Shown here: positions 14,473 to 29,400 of the stretch, one piece after another
How positions within the stretch are numbered: the first letter of the stretch is position 1
How the letters are laid out: the number at the start of each line of letters is the position of its first letter
Origin: Patagioenas fasciata
Taxonomy: Eukaryota > Chordata > Aves > Columbiformes > Columbidae
DNA: 64,000 nt
Assembly (NCBI RefSeq): GCF_037038585.1
Contig: NC_092520.1
Coordinates: 139,001 to 203,000, forward strand
Reading direction: 5' to 3'
The notes under the pieces: model-generated
Database searches by the model: none
What the model was told of the DNA's origin: nothing
Seen by the model: only the letters and a program-made list of their open reading frames with translations
Position numbers and translations under genes: made by a program

Positions 14473-16258
14473 CACAGAATCCCAGGATGTCAGGGGTTGA
14501 AGGGCCCTGGAAAGCTCATCCAGTGCAATCCCCCCATGGAGCAGGAACACCCAGCTGAGGTTCCACAGGAAGGGGTCCAGGCGGGTTTGAATGTCTGCAG
14601 AGAAGGAGACTCCACAACCTCCCTGGGCAGCCTGGGCCAGGCTCTGCCACCCTCACCAGGAACAAGTTTCTTCTCCTCTTGCAGTGGAACCTCCTGTGTT
14701 CCAGTTTGCACCCATTGCCCCCTGTCCTGTCACTGGCTGTCACCCAGCAGAGCCTGGCTCCATCCTCCTGACACTGCCCCTTTCCATATTGATCCCCAGG
14801 AATGAGTCCCCCCTCAGTCTCCTCTTCTCCAGCTCCAGAGCCCCAGCTCCCTCAGCCTTTCCTCACACGGGAGATGCTCCACTCCCTCCAGCATCTTGGT
14901 GGCTGCGCTGGACTCTCTGCAGCAGTTCCCTGTCCTTCTGGAGCTGAGGGGCCACAACTGGACACAATATTCCAGGTGTGGTCTCGCCAGGGCAGAGCAG
15001 AGGGGCAGGAGAACCTCTCTGACCTACTGACCACCCCCTTCTAACCCACCCCAGGTACCATTGGCCTTCCTGGCCACAAGGGCCCAGTACTGGCTCATGC
15101 TCACCCTGCTGTCCCCAGGACCCTTTCCCCTACACTGCTCTCTAATAGCTCATTCCCCAACTTACACTGGAACCTGGGGTTGTTCCTGCCCAGATTCAAG
15201 ACTCTACACTTGCCCTTGTTCTATTCCATTAAATTTTTCCCTGCTCAGTTCTCCAGCCTGTCCAGGTCTCTGGATGGCAGCACAGCTTCCAGTGTCACCA
15301 CTCCTCCCAGCTTGGTGTCCCCAGCAAACTTGCTGACAGTCACTCTATTCCCTCCTCCAAGTCATTGATGAATATATTGAATAATACAGCCCCAGCACTG
15401 ACCCCTGAGGCTCTGCACTGGATCCAGGCCTCAACTGGACTCTGCCCATTGACCACGACTCTCTGGTTCTTCCCTTCAGCCAGTTCGCAGTCACCTCACT
15501 GCCCGCTCATCCAGACCGCACTCCTCAGTTCAGCTGGGAGGATGCTGTGCAGACTGTGTCCAATGCCTCACTCAAGTCAAGGGAGATCACGTCCACTGCT
15601 CTGCCATCATCCATCCATCTTGTTATGTCCTCATAGAAGTCAATGAGGCTGGTCAAGCACGACTTCCCCTTGGTGAAGCCATGTTGACTGCCCCTAATGA
15701 CCCTCTTAGCCCTGATGTGCCTTGAGATGGCACCAAGGAGAAGCCGTTCCATCAGTTTCCCAGGGATGGAGGTGAGGCTGACCGGTCTGGAGTTACCCAG
15801 GTCCTCCTCCTTGCCCTTTTTGCAGACTGCAGTGACATTTGCTTTCCTCCAGTCCTCAGGCACCTCTCCCGTTTCCCAAGACTTTGCAAAGATGATGGAG
15901 AGTGGTCCAGCAATGACCTCAGCCAGCTCCCTCAGCACCCGCGGGCGCATCCCATCCGGACCCATGGATTTATGGATGTCCAGATTGCCTGACTGCTCCC
16001 TAACCCAGTCCTCATCAACCCAGGCAAACTCCTCCATTGTCCTCCTTCCTCTGGGGCCTCAGCGGTGCGGGATCCTCAGGACAGCCCCGGCAGAGCAGAC
16101 AGAGACAAAGAAGCATTCGGTAACTCTGCCTTCTCTGGATCTTCTGTCACCAGGGCACCCACCTCATTCATCAGTGGGCCTACATGCCTCTGGTGTCAGT
16201 TTTATCTGCCACGGATTGGAAAAAGCTCCTCCTCTTGTCCTTGACCCCTCTCACCAGG
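14473..16258 (-). mobile_element. CR1 LINE, 5'-truncated, about 1.8 kb
   Basis: On the minus strand it encodes ORF2 reverse-transcriptase segments: G-P-D-G-M-x-P-R-V-L-R-E-L, then R-P-V-S-L-T-S-I-P-G-K, then S-Q-H-G-F-T-K-G-K-S. After frame breaks comes the catalytic region with FAGD in place of FADD, then the 3' UTR ending with the tail at 14473. It is inactive. Its 5' truncation point lies within about 30 bp of the LCMT2 polyadenylation signal. Confidence 0.9.
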
Positions 16259-16285
16259 TTTAATTCTAAGGAGGCCTAAGGAGAC

Positions 16286-16291
16286 TTTATT
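16286..16291 (-). terminator. LCMT2 polyadenylation signal AATAAA
   Basis: On the minus strand AATAAA lies about 55 bases after the LCMT2 stop codon (16345-16347). Confidence 0.7.
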
Positions 16292-16344
16292 TACAGCAAC
16301 AGAAAGCAGTACAAAAAAAGACAAGTGAGATATGCAACCCCTTG

Positions 16345-17406
16345 TCATAGTCCCCCCTTCACAGGTGCACTCGATACAAAACCCGTGTGGACACATTCTG
16401 CTCCCTCGGACCCGCGGCAGCGCGGTGCGGTCGGTGCTGGTCCCGCTGAGCCGCTGGCCAGGATGCCGCTGAGGCTCAGCACCACAGGCTCGGCGTTCAG
16501 GTGCGTCCCGAAGGAGAAGCAGTTCCCACCACCGCCGATCAGCAACAACTCCTTCTCGTTCGGCAGAAAGACACTGCTATGGTTATGCAGCATTAATGGC
16601 CACTCCAGATGCTCCTAAGAAAGGAAAGGAGATTTCGAACATACAGGACTTCAACACATGTACCACATACAGTGCTGTAGAGACATCTCATACGGTACCT
16701 TCACCAGAAAGCATGGCCACAGTGGGTCTCATCTGGGACCATTTAGTCCACTATACCACCCACAAACGTGGGCAAAACTAAACAGGCAGAGAGCACAGGA
16801 ACAGGAAGCGATACGCTCCTCTGGTGTATTCCATGCACCCAACAGCCCGCAGTTCACTGACTTTCGGCGAGAGAGAATGTCTTTGTACTCCCTGAACTTC
16901 AGTGTTTCCCCTTCCAAGAACACAGACGGTCACTTTTTGAACCCCTGTAAATCTGTGGCATTCGTGTCCTGTGTCAGAGTTCCAGAGCTTAACTATGTTT
17001 CGTCTGAGGGACTCTTTTCAATCATATCACCTGCCAGCTTCTCTTCATGCCTCCCAGATCTTACAGTAGCAGAAACAATGAGCAGTCACACGCTCCTCGC
17101 CACAAAAGCGAGAGCCCAAGACATGTAGTTATCCGAAAGCTCAGGAAAGCGAGCACTGTTCAGGTGACAGACTGGAGCAGAAACAAAATTGCCGTGTTGG
17201 CAACTGAGTTGTTGTTGTGGCCACTGGAGCCCGAAGAGGCGGCGTGCAGAGGCTCCCGTGCGACACGGTGCCGCGGGTCAACCCCAGCCCGCAGCTACGG
17301 CCACGAACACTCACCCCCCGCGCCGCGGGGACGACGGAGAGCTGAACGGGAAGGGAGGAACCCACGGGCTGAGCCGAAAACAGTTTGATAAGACAACAAC
17401 AAAATA

Positions 17407-17443
<37 letters not shown>

Positions 17444-20400
17444 CACTGCTAATAAAAATGAAATGTACTGTAAGAAATTTACTGTAATAAATATACTATG
17501 ATATAATAAATATACTACACTATAACATAAATCAAATACACTCAGTGCAACCCCTCACAGAACTGCAGTCACACCGAACAGCCGGTCCTGGAGACAGAGC
17601 AGCCAGGTCCCGAACAGCCGACCCCGGCAAAAGGCAAACGGCGGAAACACCCAACGGCCAAACAGCTGAATGGTGAGCGGCTGAACGCCAAAGTCCCCAT
17701 GGAATCCAGCTCCCGAACAGAACTAACGAGCCAATGCAAATTATACCCCAAGCATAGCACTAATGGTAGGGAATGTTCCACCGATCGATCTGGATGGCGA
17801 TCCAAGCGCTGTCCCATCTGTGCTGCTCTCCCACCAACTCGCACCTGAAGCTGAAAGCCAAGGAAATCCTCGGTTTTCTTAGTAACAGCTGAAATACCAC
17901 TGAGTCCCCACATTCTTTTCGTACCAGATCATAAACATCAGAACGCTGCTGCATGAAGAGAAATTAACTCGATTTCAGCCAAACTGGTACAAATGCTCAA
18001 GACAGAAGGCAATGCTGATGGGGGTACCCTCACTTGTATTATTTGAGAAAAGTTAAGCGAGAGTGATTAAGAGCAATATATCTGCCCAGGGTAAACGCTC
18101 CATGGCTTTTTCAAGCATGGAGAAGCTGCCAGCAATGGCTGTGGAGCTACTGCCTTCTAACGCAAGTACCACGGCAGTAATACTGAGCGTGTCCAGCACC
18201 GCGCAGAACGTCGCTGGCAGTTCCAGCCCCTCAAGCCTTGGGACCAGCCCGCACGCACTGTACAGCACTATCAACACCTCACCGCAGTACTGGCAGGTTC
18301 AAAAGCCTGAACAGTTTCACCTAAGTCAAAGCAAACAGCTCATAAGCAAAGGCAGCCACCCATCCATCTGCATCCACTTATTCAACGTAAATAAAACGGT
18401 TCCAGTTTATTATCACTGTACCCATCCTGGCTGCTGTCCAAGAGGAGCAGCCCATTTCATCTGAAGGACACGAGGCCACTCACAGCTCGTGCTATAGAGA
18501 GCAACAAAAAAATAAACCACGTGTAAGCACATGTCATGCTTTATGTCCCCAGGAAAACGCTGCAGGGTCAGCCACGTGCACACATGCTGCCTGTTGTAAA
18601 AACAGACCCGTCACAAATTCCAGTTTCACCAAGGACAGGATCCATATGCACAGATACCTAAAGAAACTAACATAAAAGATAAGTAAAAACTTCTCAAGCA
18701 ACAGAACTTTCTCATAGAGTCATGGAACTGACATGATTAGAAGGGACCTTCCCAGCCCCCCAGTGCCCCCCTGCCATGACAGGGACATCTTCAGCAGCTC
18801 AGGGTGCTCAGAGCCCCGTCCAGCCTGGCCTGGGATGTCTCCAGGGATGGTTCATCCACCACCTCTCTGGGAACCTGGGCCAGAGTTTCACCATCCACAT
18901 CATAAAAAATTTCTTCCTTATATCTAGTTTGAATCTACCCTCTTTAAGCTTAAAACCATTACCCCTCGTCCTATCACTACAGGCTCGACCAGAAAGTCTG
19001 TCCCCATCTTTCTTACAACCTCCCTTTAAGTATCGACGAGCTGCACAGAATCCCAGGATGTCAGGGGTTGAAGGGCCCTGGAAAGCTCATCCAGTGCAAT
19101 CCCCCCATGGAGCAGGAACACCCAGCTGAGGTTCCACAGGAAGGGGTCCAGGCGGGTTTGAATGTCTGCAGAGAAGGAGACTACAGAACCTCCCTGGGCA
19201 GCCTGGGCCAGGCTCTGACACCCTCACCCCCAACAAGTTGCTTCTCATACTCACGTGGAACCTCCTGTGTTCCAGTTTGCACCCATTGCCCCTTGTCCTG
19301 TCACTGGTTGTCACCCAGAAGAGCCTGGCTCCATCCTCCTGACACTGCCCCTTTCCATATTGATCCCCAGGAATGAGTCCCCCCTCAGTCTCCTCTTCTC
19401 CAGCTCCAGAGCCCCAGCTCCCTCAGCCTTTCCTCACACGGGAGATGCTCCACTCCCTCCAGCATCTTTGCTGCCCTGCACTAAGGTCTCCCCAGAGCCT
19501 CCTCCAGGCTGGACGCCAACTCTCGGCCCATACTCATAGGAGAGGGTTCCCACCCCTCTGATCATTTTTGTGGCCACCCCTATACCCGCTCCAACAGGGC
19601 CATGTCCTTCTTGTAGCCCAGGCAGTGTTATCACAGATGAGACTCACTCAAAGATTTAGACTACATTTTGCCCAGAGTATGGCAAAATCCAGCTATGTGA
19701 TACAACCTGTACGATTGTTATTCACTGAACCACAGAACAGAATCGCACAACGGCTGAGGCTGGGAGGGACCTGAGTGCGATCTAGTCCAACCACCCTGTG
19801 TAGAGCAGGGTCAGCTACAGCAAGCTGCTCAGTCCCTTGCCCAGTCAGGTTCTGAGGATCTCCAATGGTGGACACACCACAGCCTCTCTGAACAACCTGT
19901 TTGGTGTCTGTTCACCCCAGCACTACAAAGTTTTCTATGTTAAAATGGAGTTTCCAGTATTCCCACGCTGTTTTCTCCTTCAGGCAGCAGCTATAGTACA
20001 CAGCAATTTCCACTATTAAGTTTTTAACGAAACTGTACCACAAACCTCCATAAAGACTAACTGAGGCTGGGGCGTGATCCGTTCTTGTCTTCCACAGAAT
20101 CTGAAACGATGGTGCTTGTGCCCTTCCCAGTCCTGCTCCCCGGTGTGAACGGAGCCGCTCTGCGCCTCTGCACACTCAGACTCCCTCTCCTAACACCACT
20201 GTGCTCTCTGGGCTGGTAAAAGCACTCCAAATCAGATTCTGCCTCAAACACGAGTGCTTATTCCACTCACAAATTGGCTACTTTGCATTCTTTGCTCCAC
20301 TTCAGGGAACAGCACTAAAGGTACCATGTTCCCTCTGCTCCACTTCAGGGAACAGCACTAAAGGTACCATGTTCCCTCCGCTCCATTTCAGAGAACAGCA

Positions 20401-23400
20401 CTAAAGTTACCATGTTCCCTCTGCTTCATTTCAGGGAACAGCACTAAAGGTACCATGTTCCTTCTGCTCCGTTTCAGGGAACAGCACTAAAGGTACCATG
20501 TTCCCTCTGCTCCATTTCAGAGAACAGCACTAAAGGTACCATGTTCCCTCTGCTCCATTTCAGGGAACAGCACTAAAGGTACCATGTTCCCCCTGCTCCA
20601 TTTCAGAGAACAGCACTAAAGGTACCATGTTCCCCCTGCTCCATTTCAGGGAACAGCACCAAAGGTACCATGTTCCCCCTGCTCCATTTCAGGGAACAGC
20701 ACTAAAGGTACCATGTTCCCTCTGCTCCATTTCAGGGAACAGCACTAAAGGTACCATGTTCCCTCTGCTCCGTTTCAGAGAACAGCACCAAAGGTACCAT
20801 GTTCCCCCTGCTCCACTTCAGGGAACAGCACTAAAGGTACCATGTTCCCTCTGCTCCATTTCAGGGAACAGCACTAAAGGTACCATGTTCCCTCTGCTCC
20901 ATTTCAGGGAACAGCACTAAAGGTACCATGTTCCCTCTGCTCCATTTCAGGGAACAGCACTAAAGGTACCATGTTCCCTCTGCTCCATTTCAGGGAACAG
21001 CACTAAAGGTACCATGTTCCCTCTGCTCCATTTCAGGGAACAGCACTAAAGGTACCATGTTCCCCCTGCTCCGTTTCAGAGAACAGCACTAAAGGTACCA
21101 TGTTCCCTCTGCTCCATTTCAGGGAACAGCACTAAAGGTACCATGTTCCCTCTGCTCCACTTCAGGGAACAGCACTAAAGGTACCATGTTCCCCCTGCTC
21201 CACTTCAGGGAACAGCACTAAAGGTACCATGTTCCCTCTGCTCCATTTCAGGGAACAGCACTAAAGGTACCATGTTCCCTCTGCTCCGTTTCAGAGAACA
21301 GCACTAAAGGTACCATGTTCCCTCTGCTCCGTTTCAGGGAACAGCACTAAAGGTACCATGTTCCCCCTGCTCCGTTTCAGGGAACAGCACTAAAGGTACC
21401 ATGTTCCCTCTGCTCCATTTCAGGGAACAGCACTAAAGGTACCATGTTCCCCCTGCTTCATTTCAGGGAACAGCACTAAAGGTACCATGTTCCCTCTGCT
21501 CCATTTCAGGGAACAGCACTAAAGGTACCATGTTCCCTCTGCTCCATTTCAGGGAACAGCACTAAAGGTACCATGTTCCCTCTGCTCCATTTCAGGGAAC
21601 AGCACTAAAGGTACCATGTTCCCCCTGCTCCACTTCAGGGAACAGCACTAAAGGTACCATGTTCCCTCTGCTCCACTTCAGGGAACAGCACTAAAGGTAC
21701 CATGTTCCCCCTGCTCCACTTCAGGGAACAGCACTAAAGGTACCATGTTCCCTCTGCTCCATTTCAGGGAACAGCACTAAAGGTACCATGTTCCCCCTGC
21801 TCCATTTCAGGGAACAGCACTAAAGGTACCATGTTCCCCCTGCTCCATTTCAGAGAACAGCACTAAAGGTACCATGTTCCCTCTGCTTCATTTCAGAGAA
21901 CAGCACTAAAGGTACCATGTTCCCTCTGCTCCATTTCAGAGAACAGCACTAAAGGTACCATGTTCCCTCTGCTCCATTTCAGAGAACAGCACTAAAGGTA
22001 CCATGTTCCCTCTGCTCCATTTCAGAGAACAGCACTAAAGGTACCATGTTCCCCCTGCTCCACTTCAGGGAACAGCACTAAAGGTACCATGTTCCCTCTG
22101 CTCCATTTCAGGGAACAGCACTAAAGGTACCATGTTCCCCCTGCTCCACTTCAGGGAACAGCACTAAAGGTACCATGTTCCCCCTGCTCCACTTCAGGGA
22201 ACAGCACTAAAGGTACCATGTTCCCCCTGCTCCACTTCAGGGAACAGCACTAAAGGTACCATGTTCCCTCTGCTCCACTTCAGGGAACAGCACTAAAGGT
22301 ACCATGTTCCCTCTGCTCCGTTTCAGGGAACAGCACTAAAGGTACCATGTTCCCCCTGCTCCGTTTCAGAGAACAGCACTAAAGGTACCATGTTCCCTCT
22401 GCTCCATTTCAGGGAACAGCACTAAAGGTACCATGTTCCCCCTGCTCCGTTTCAGAGAACAGCACTAAAGGTACCATGTTCCCCCTGCTCCACTTCAGAG
22501 AACAGCACTAAAGGTACCATGTTCCCCCTGCTCCGTTTCAGGGAACAGCACTAAAGGTACCATGTTCCCCCTGCTCCGTTTCAGAGAACAGCACTAAAGG
22601 TACCATGTTCCCCCTGCTCCGTTTCAGAGAACAGCACTAAAGGTACCATGTTCCCCCTGCTCCGTTTCAGGGAACAGCACTAAAGGTACCATGTTCCCCC
22701 TGCTCCATTTCAGAGAACAGCACTAAAGGTACCATGTTCCCCCTGCTCCGTTTCAGAGAACAGCACTAAAGGTACCATGTTCCCCCTGCTCCGTTTCAGG
22801 GGGACACCATTTCCTCCACAGGACACCGTTTACCTTGAATGCAAAATGCCGGTACTCACCACATCAATTGCGTAGTCCAAGCAGAGACCAGTCAGTAAGT
22901 CGATAACAGTGACGCCTGGCACAGAAGACGAACGAAACCACACTCCACCAACAAGCAGAAGTTTTCCATCATGCACATGTGCAGTGTGTGAATACCTGTG
23001 AGGTCAAAATGAGACGGAATTCATCAGTAACCGAGGCAGGTAGAGACAGGCCCAAGATTCGCAGCGGAACGGCTTCTGCTCACCTCGGGATGAGAGGAGG
23101 CCGTGTCTCCACCGTCTGCCACCGAAAGCCACGTTCCAGCGCTCTCAGGAACAGAACCGAGCCCAGGGGCCGCTCGGCCGCCCCCAGCCCCCCGGCGATC
23201 AGCACCCCCCCGTTCCAGCCGCAGGCGCTGTGCGAGTGGCGGCCTTCGGGAGCCGGGCCCTCCACGGGAACCTGCGAAACACAAGAGCCAGGCTGGGGTT
23301 CGCCAGCTGAGCGCGTTCTGCACGTCCTGCGGGACGTGACGTCCCTCCTGCCGCAGGACAGGAGCAGCTGCCGGAGGGGAACGGAGCGCGCCTGAAAGGG

Positions 23401-26400
23401 AACAATCGAAACACTACACATTTTCCTCTGGGGATGGTGAAGTAGAAGTGTTTCCATTTACACTACCTCCAGCATGTCTCTGCCCTTAGTATACTTAGCA
23501 TCATTCAGCCTTCCTAACGGGTTCTATTTCTGCACATTTATTAGAGGTAATTTTATTTTGCATTCTTGCGTGCTGCTTTTCTGTCCAAGACCATGAGTTT
23601 ACAAACACATGGACTATGCAGCGACCAGCAAAGCAGGGATCAGTGGCTCAACGACAGAGCAAAAGAAATCACAGAATCACAGCATGGACTGGGTTGGGAA
23701 AGCCCTCAGAGATCATCCAGCCCAGCCCTTGGTCCAACTCCAGTCCATTGACCAGATCACGGCACTCAGTGCCATGGCCAATCTCAGTTTCAAAACCTCC
23801 ATGGCCGGTGAGCCCAGCACCTCCCTGGGCAGCCATTCCAATGCTGACCACTCTCTCTGCACAGAATTGCTTTCTCATCTCCAGCCTCAATTTCCCCTGG
23901 CAGAGTTGAAGCCCCTGCCCCCTTGTCCTATTGCTGACTGCCTGGGAGAAGAGCCCAATCCCCCCTGGCTAGAACTGCCCTTCAGGTCGTTCTAGAGAGT
24001 GCTGAGCTCACCTCTAAGCCTCCTCTGCTCCAGACTGAACAAGCCCAGCTCCCTCAGCCTCTCCCCATAGCTCTTGTGCCCAAGACCTTGTGTTCTTGTC
24101 CTGCTGAACCGCAGGACTAACGTGCAGAAAGAAAACCGTAAGTGCAAGCACGAAAGGAAAAGGTGTAAGAGGAGGGTTTAAAGGAATATCACAGCAAACT
24201 CCACAGCTATGGAGAGGATTTCAAGCACTATTCGGTCCATCCCTGTCTCCTAACACAACTTCAACTCTATCTATTCACATCTGGGGAGATGGTTATTTAG
24301 TGGTTTCTGAAAGTCTGCAGTGACAATTTCTTTAGGCAACCTATGACAGCACTTTACTATCTTCCAATTAATGGCTTTTCTTGGCACCCAACTGAAGTTG
24401 CCCTTTCAACAGATTCCTTGTACTACCCAAATAGATGTGGAGAACAGGTTTCTTTGTCCTCTGTGCAGCTGTATTTTACATATTTGAAGATTTATTTCTA
24501 TTTTGAAGCTTCTCCAGACTCAATAGCTACAAGTCCTTCAAAATCTTTCCCTGTAAGGCACGTGATCTGGTCACTCTTGTTGCATCTCTATAGAGCTGTA
24601 TTGAATCACAGTATGAATTCTGGAACGTGCTGAGCTGGAGGGACCCACAGATCATGGGGTCCAACTGCTGTCCCTGCAATGACACCCCACAGGTCACCCC
24701 GTGTGTCTGGGGACGGTGCCCAGTCTCTTTTGAACGCTGTTGGGCTGGGGCCGTGACACCTCCCTGGGAGCCTGTTCAGTGCACTCTCTCCATCCTTCTC
24801 TCAGCAATCAGCTCTGGGTGCTTTACAAGGGTCCTGCTGAGAGTGAACGCACTGAAGGGCCAGCTCATGTGTCTCACAGGCAAAGTTCCCGGTGACACAC
24901 CTGAACACACACAACAACAGCATAACACAGCTTACTCACGTTGAGCTTGTCATCTCCTCTAATTATGCGGCTCTCACACTATAATTGTGCTATGTACTGT
25001 TTTTAAATCTCAGTCTATCTTTAATAAACTGCAATTTGTTTTTCCACAGGTACTTCTTCCATGTCAGAGTAATTTTGACCTTTCACCTTGTGCATTACTG
25101 GCCTACTCTGCCTGATGTTACCTGCCTATATGATATAGATACTCTTTGCTTCGTTGTTCCTGACGTTCACAGCTGGGCCCCAGGCCTGATCCGGTGGGAC
25201 AGCACTATTTCCAGAGCATGATTTCTGAACATTTTGAAAGTCTGATTTCCAATCAATTTTGCACTACTCTGCAATACCCATGTTTAAATCACGTTTCCTT
25301 AGTACGTTATCAAAGTGTCACACGAGGTGTGCCAAAGTCCTGCTAAAGTCACGATACGCACCCCTTCTTCAGGACAAAATGTACTGCCATGCCACAGAAA
25401 ATCAAACAATGTTAAACGAATTACTTCCTGAACTCTTGTTGGCGGTGATTTCTCTCCCAGTTATCTGCCAGATATTTATAGGCTGTTACTATTGGTTTCC
25501 GTATTTTTGAGGACCTGAGATGAAGCTGATTTGGCATATGTGCAGGTTGAGAGCACCTGTTTCATTTAATTTATTGAATAACAGTCACTTTCAGTGCAAA
25601 GAAGAAAAATAAGTAAAGGGGGAACTGATAAGCAAAATCACACAGAGGCAAAAACCTGATAAAGGAGGGATAACGGAGACAATGCCGAAGATCAACAACC
25701 TCCAGTCACTAGCCCACGGGCCAGTAAGAAACTCCAGACAGCTCTGGAGAGGGCCAGCCTGGGCTTTGGGGGGAAGTGAGAACAGGAGGTTCAGGAGACT
25801 CAGGAGAGGCCCTGTGGGACTCAACGAAGCTCATAAAGGAACGCTCAAGAGAGGGGGACCATTGGGGAACAAACAGAAAAGGGTATAGAAGGGGTCAGCC
25901 CCATGTAAACAGTCACCGGTCAGTACACTTGTCTGACTGAGCTTTGCACCTCACCAATCCATCCTGCTGATCGAATCCTTTCCTAAGCATGTCTCTGTGT
26001 AACATCGCTCCCTGCCCCATGCATGTGAGCAATGCAAGAGGTTCCTGCGGCTGCAGAGAACAGCGATGAGAACATCGGTGAACACGGAGCCGGAAACAGA
26101 GCAGGGGGAGCGCTCCTGTGCCTTTTGTGCCAGCGGCTGCAGCGAGTGAGGGTCTCAGCATCATGAGCTGGAGGGGACACACATCCTGCTGCCAATGGAT
26201 TGAAACTAAACGACTTACTTCACAGTCACTGTGACCCAGACAGGCACCCATCACCGCTTTGCTCACAAGTCCTTCACTGTTCACAAACAACAAACTGAGG
26301 AGAGCACCATTCCCCGTTGGGTCCTTTAGAATCTGCACCAAGAGGTTCTTCAACATGCTTCAGGAATTTGCTGGTCCTGTTAGTGTCTGCTGTACGACGT

Positions 26401-29400
26401 TCTCAGCTGACATCTGGGAAGTTAAAATACCCTCAAGGACAGGGGCAGCTGATCTAGATATATCCCTTAATTCCTTATAGGATAACTCGTCAGTGTTGTC
26501 GTCCTGGCTGGGCACAACATCTGCTTCATTCGCTTTCCCCTTAATCCTCACCCGAGGCTCCCAACTGCTGTCGTGACCAACGGCAAGCACCATACAGTCC
26601 AACCCCTGCCTTACAGCCAGCACCAACCGCCGCCTCGCCCTCCCTGGGGGCCCTCCGGAATGGCCTGTAACACCCGCCACAGCGCCCCAGCCGCGGGACT
26701 CACCGCACCAGGCCTCACCCAAGCCAGTGATGCTGTAACTCTGGGACTGCGCCAAAGCTGCTCACACCTCCTGTTCATCCTTACGCCGCGGGCATTAGCA
26801 CAGAGACACTGGAAACGTGCACCCGTGCACCCAGCACACCATGGAACAGACTGAGACCTCGCCAGCCCCTCGGGCACCAGCGTGCTGTCCTGTGGCTCAT
26901 CACTAGCAAGCCTGGTTTGATTTCCTTCCCCCTTCAAATCCAGCTCAAAGCTCCTTCAATGCGCCCTGCTAACTCCTGCGCAAAGACTCCTCTCTCCCTC
27001 TGAGCCAGGCGCATCCCACCTGCTGCCAGCAGGCCTGGCGTCGTGTATCACCATCAAAAAACCCCAAATTCTGCTGGTGACACCAGTCATGGGCCAGGTA
27101 CTGATCAGATGGGTCCTCCTGCTTCTTCCAACATCATTCCCTGCAACTACAAGGACAGAGGAAAACACAACTTGTGCTCCTGAACCAGTGGTCCTGAGGC
27201 CTTCTTGGATCGCCCACGGACTTATTACTGCAACTTCATTGCTGCCTACCTGAAAAAGCAATAATGGCTCTGAGCACCATACCGGCAGGAAGGTTTCCTG
27301 TAACGTTTTTGATCCGGGCCCCATGGAAGCAGCAGACTTCCCTAAGAAGTGGGTCTGGTCAGCCTACTGGGTCTTCTGTTCTCCTCAGAGGAAAGTCTCC
27401 TATGACAATGACCCATCTCTTTTTCCTGTTGTAAGTGGTTTTGATGCATGGCGTAGGCAGACTTAACCTTGGAGACACGTCCAACCTAGATGGGCCATCA
27501 TCCTCATCATTGTTCGATTCCAGTTCCAGAGCCTCATACCATTGTACAAGGGCACCTGGGAAGATGAGGCAGTCATGGAGGAGATGCGCCTGCTACACCA
27601 GGCAGGAACTTGCCACCATTCTGCTCCGTCTCGAGTCACCGCGTTCTGCTGGGCAGAGAGAGGACGGGGGATCCTCCACATCCCGTGTCCTGTCTGCCCT
27701 AGGGAAGGCAGGGTGCGGTTCCAGCAGTCTGCACCTCCCAGGCTCCCTGATATTCCTCAGCCCACTCACCTCTGCCCAGAGCTTGCCACTAAGCCCCTCC
27801 TGGGCTCGTCTCCCACACAGGGTCTCAGTGCTGCTGTCCCACACGGTGCAAGAGCAGAGCAGACCCTGCAGCCTGACACCTGGGTCTCAGTGTCGCTGTC
27901 CCACACGGTGCAAGAGCAGAGCAGACCCTGCAGCCTGACACCTGGGTCTCAGTGCTGCTGTCCCACACGGTGCAAGAGCAGCGCAGACCCTGCACCCTGA
28001 CACCTGGGTCTCAGTGCTGCTGTTCCACACGGTGCAAGAGCAGAGCAGACCCTGCACCCTGACACCTGGGTCTCAGTGCTGCTGTCCCACACGGTGCAAG
28101 AGCAGAGCAGACCCTGCACCCTGACACCTGGGTCTCAGTGCTGCTGTTCCACACGGTGCAAGAGCAGAGCAGACCCTGCAGCCTGACACCTGGGTCTCAC
28201 TGCTGCTGTCCCACACGGTGCAAGAGCAGCGCAGACCCTGCACCCTGACACCTGGGTCTCAGTGCCGCTGTCCCACACGGTGCAAGAGCAGAGCAGACCC
28301 TGCACCCTGACACCTGGGTCTCACTGCTGCTGTCCCACACGGTGCAAGAGCAGCGCAGACCCTGCACCCTGACACCTGGGTCTCACTGCTGCTGTCCCAC
28401 ACGGTGCAAGAGCAGAGCAGACCCTGCAGCCTGACACCTGGGTCTCACTGCTGCTGTCCCACACGGTGCAAGAGCAGAGCAGACCCTGCACCCTGACACC
28501 TGGGTCTCACTGCTGCTGTCCCACACGGTGCAAGAGCAGAGCAGACCCTGCAGCCTGACACCTGGGTCTCACTGCTGCTGTCCCACACGGTGCAAGAGCA
28601 GTGCAGACCCTGCACCCTGACACCTGGGTCTTACTGCTGCTGTCCCACACGGTGCAAGAGCAGAGCAGACCCTGCACCCTGACACCTGGGTCTCAGTGCT
28701 GCTGTCCCACACGGTGCAAGAGCAGAGCAGACCCTGCACCCTGACACCTGGGTCTCACTGCTGCTGTCCCACACGGTGCAAGAGCAGCGCAGACCCTGCA
28801 GCCTGACACCTGGGTCTCAGTGCTGCTGTCCAACACGGTGCAAGAGCAGAGCAGACCCTGCACCCTGACACCTGGGTCTCAGTGCTGCTGTCCCACACGG
28901 TGCAAGAGCAGAGCAGACCCTGCACCCTGACACCTGGGTCTCAGTGTCGCTGTCCCACACGGTGCAAGAGCAGCGCAGACCCTGCACCCTGACACCTGGG
29001 TCTCAGTGCTGCTGTCCCACACGGTGCAAGAGCAGAGCAGACCCTGCACCCTGACACCTGGGTCTCACTGCTGCTGTCCCACACGGTGCAAGAGCAGAGC
29101 AGACCCTGCAGCCTGACACCTGGGTCTCACTGCTGCTGTCCCACACGGTGCAAGAGCAGAGCAGACCCTGCACCCTGACACCTGGGTCTCAGTGCCGCTG
29201 TCCCACACGGTGCAAGAGCAGCGCAGACCCTGCACCCTGACACCTGGGTCTCACTGCTGCTGTCCCACACGGTGCAAGAGCAGAGCAGACCCTGCACCCT
29301 GACACCTGGGTCTCACTGCTGCTGTCCCACACGGTGCAAGAGCAGAGCAGACCCTGCAGCCTGACACCTGGGTCTCACTGCTGCTGTCCCACACGGTGCA

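Noticed and set aside
20290-22800. CRISPR-like regular array
   Set aside because: Units are contiguous tandem copies without unique spacers, in a vertebrate intron; it is a minisatellite.
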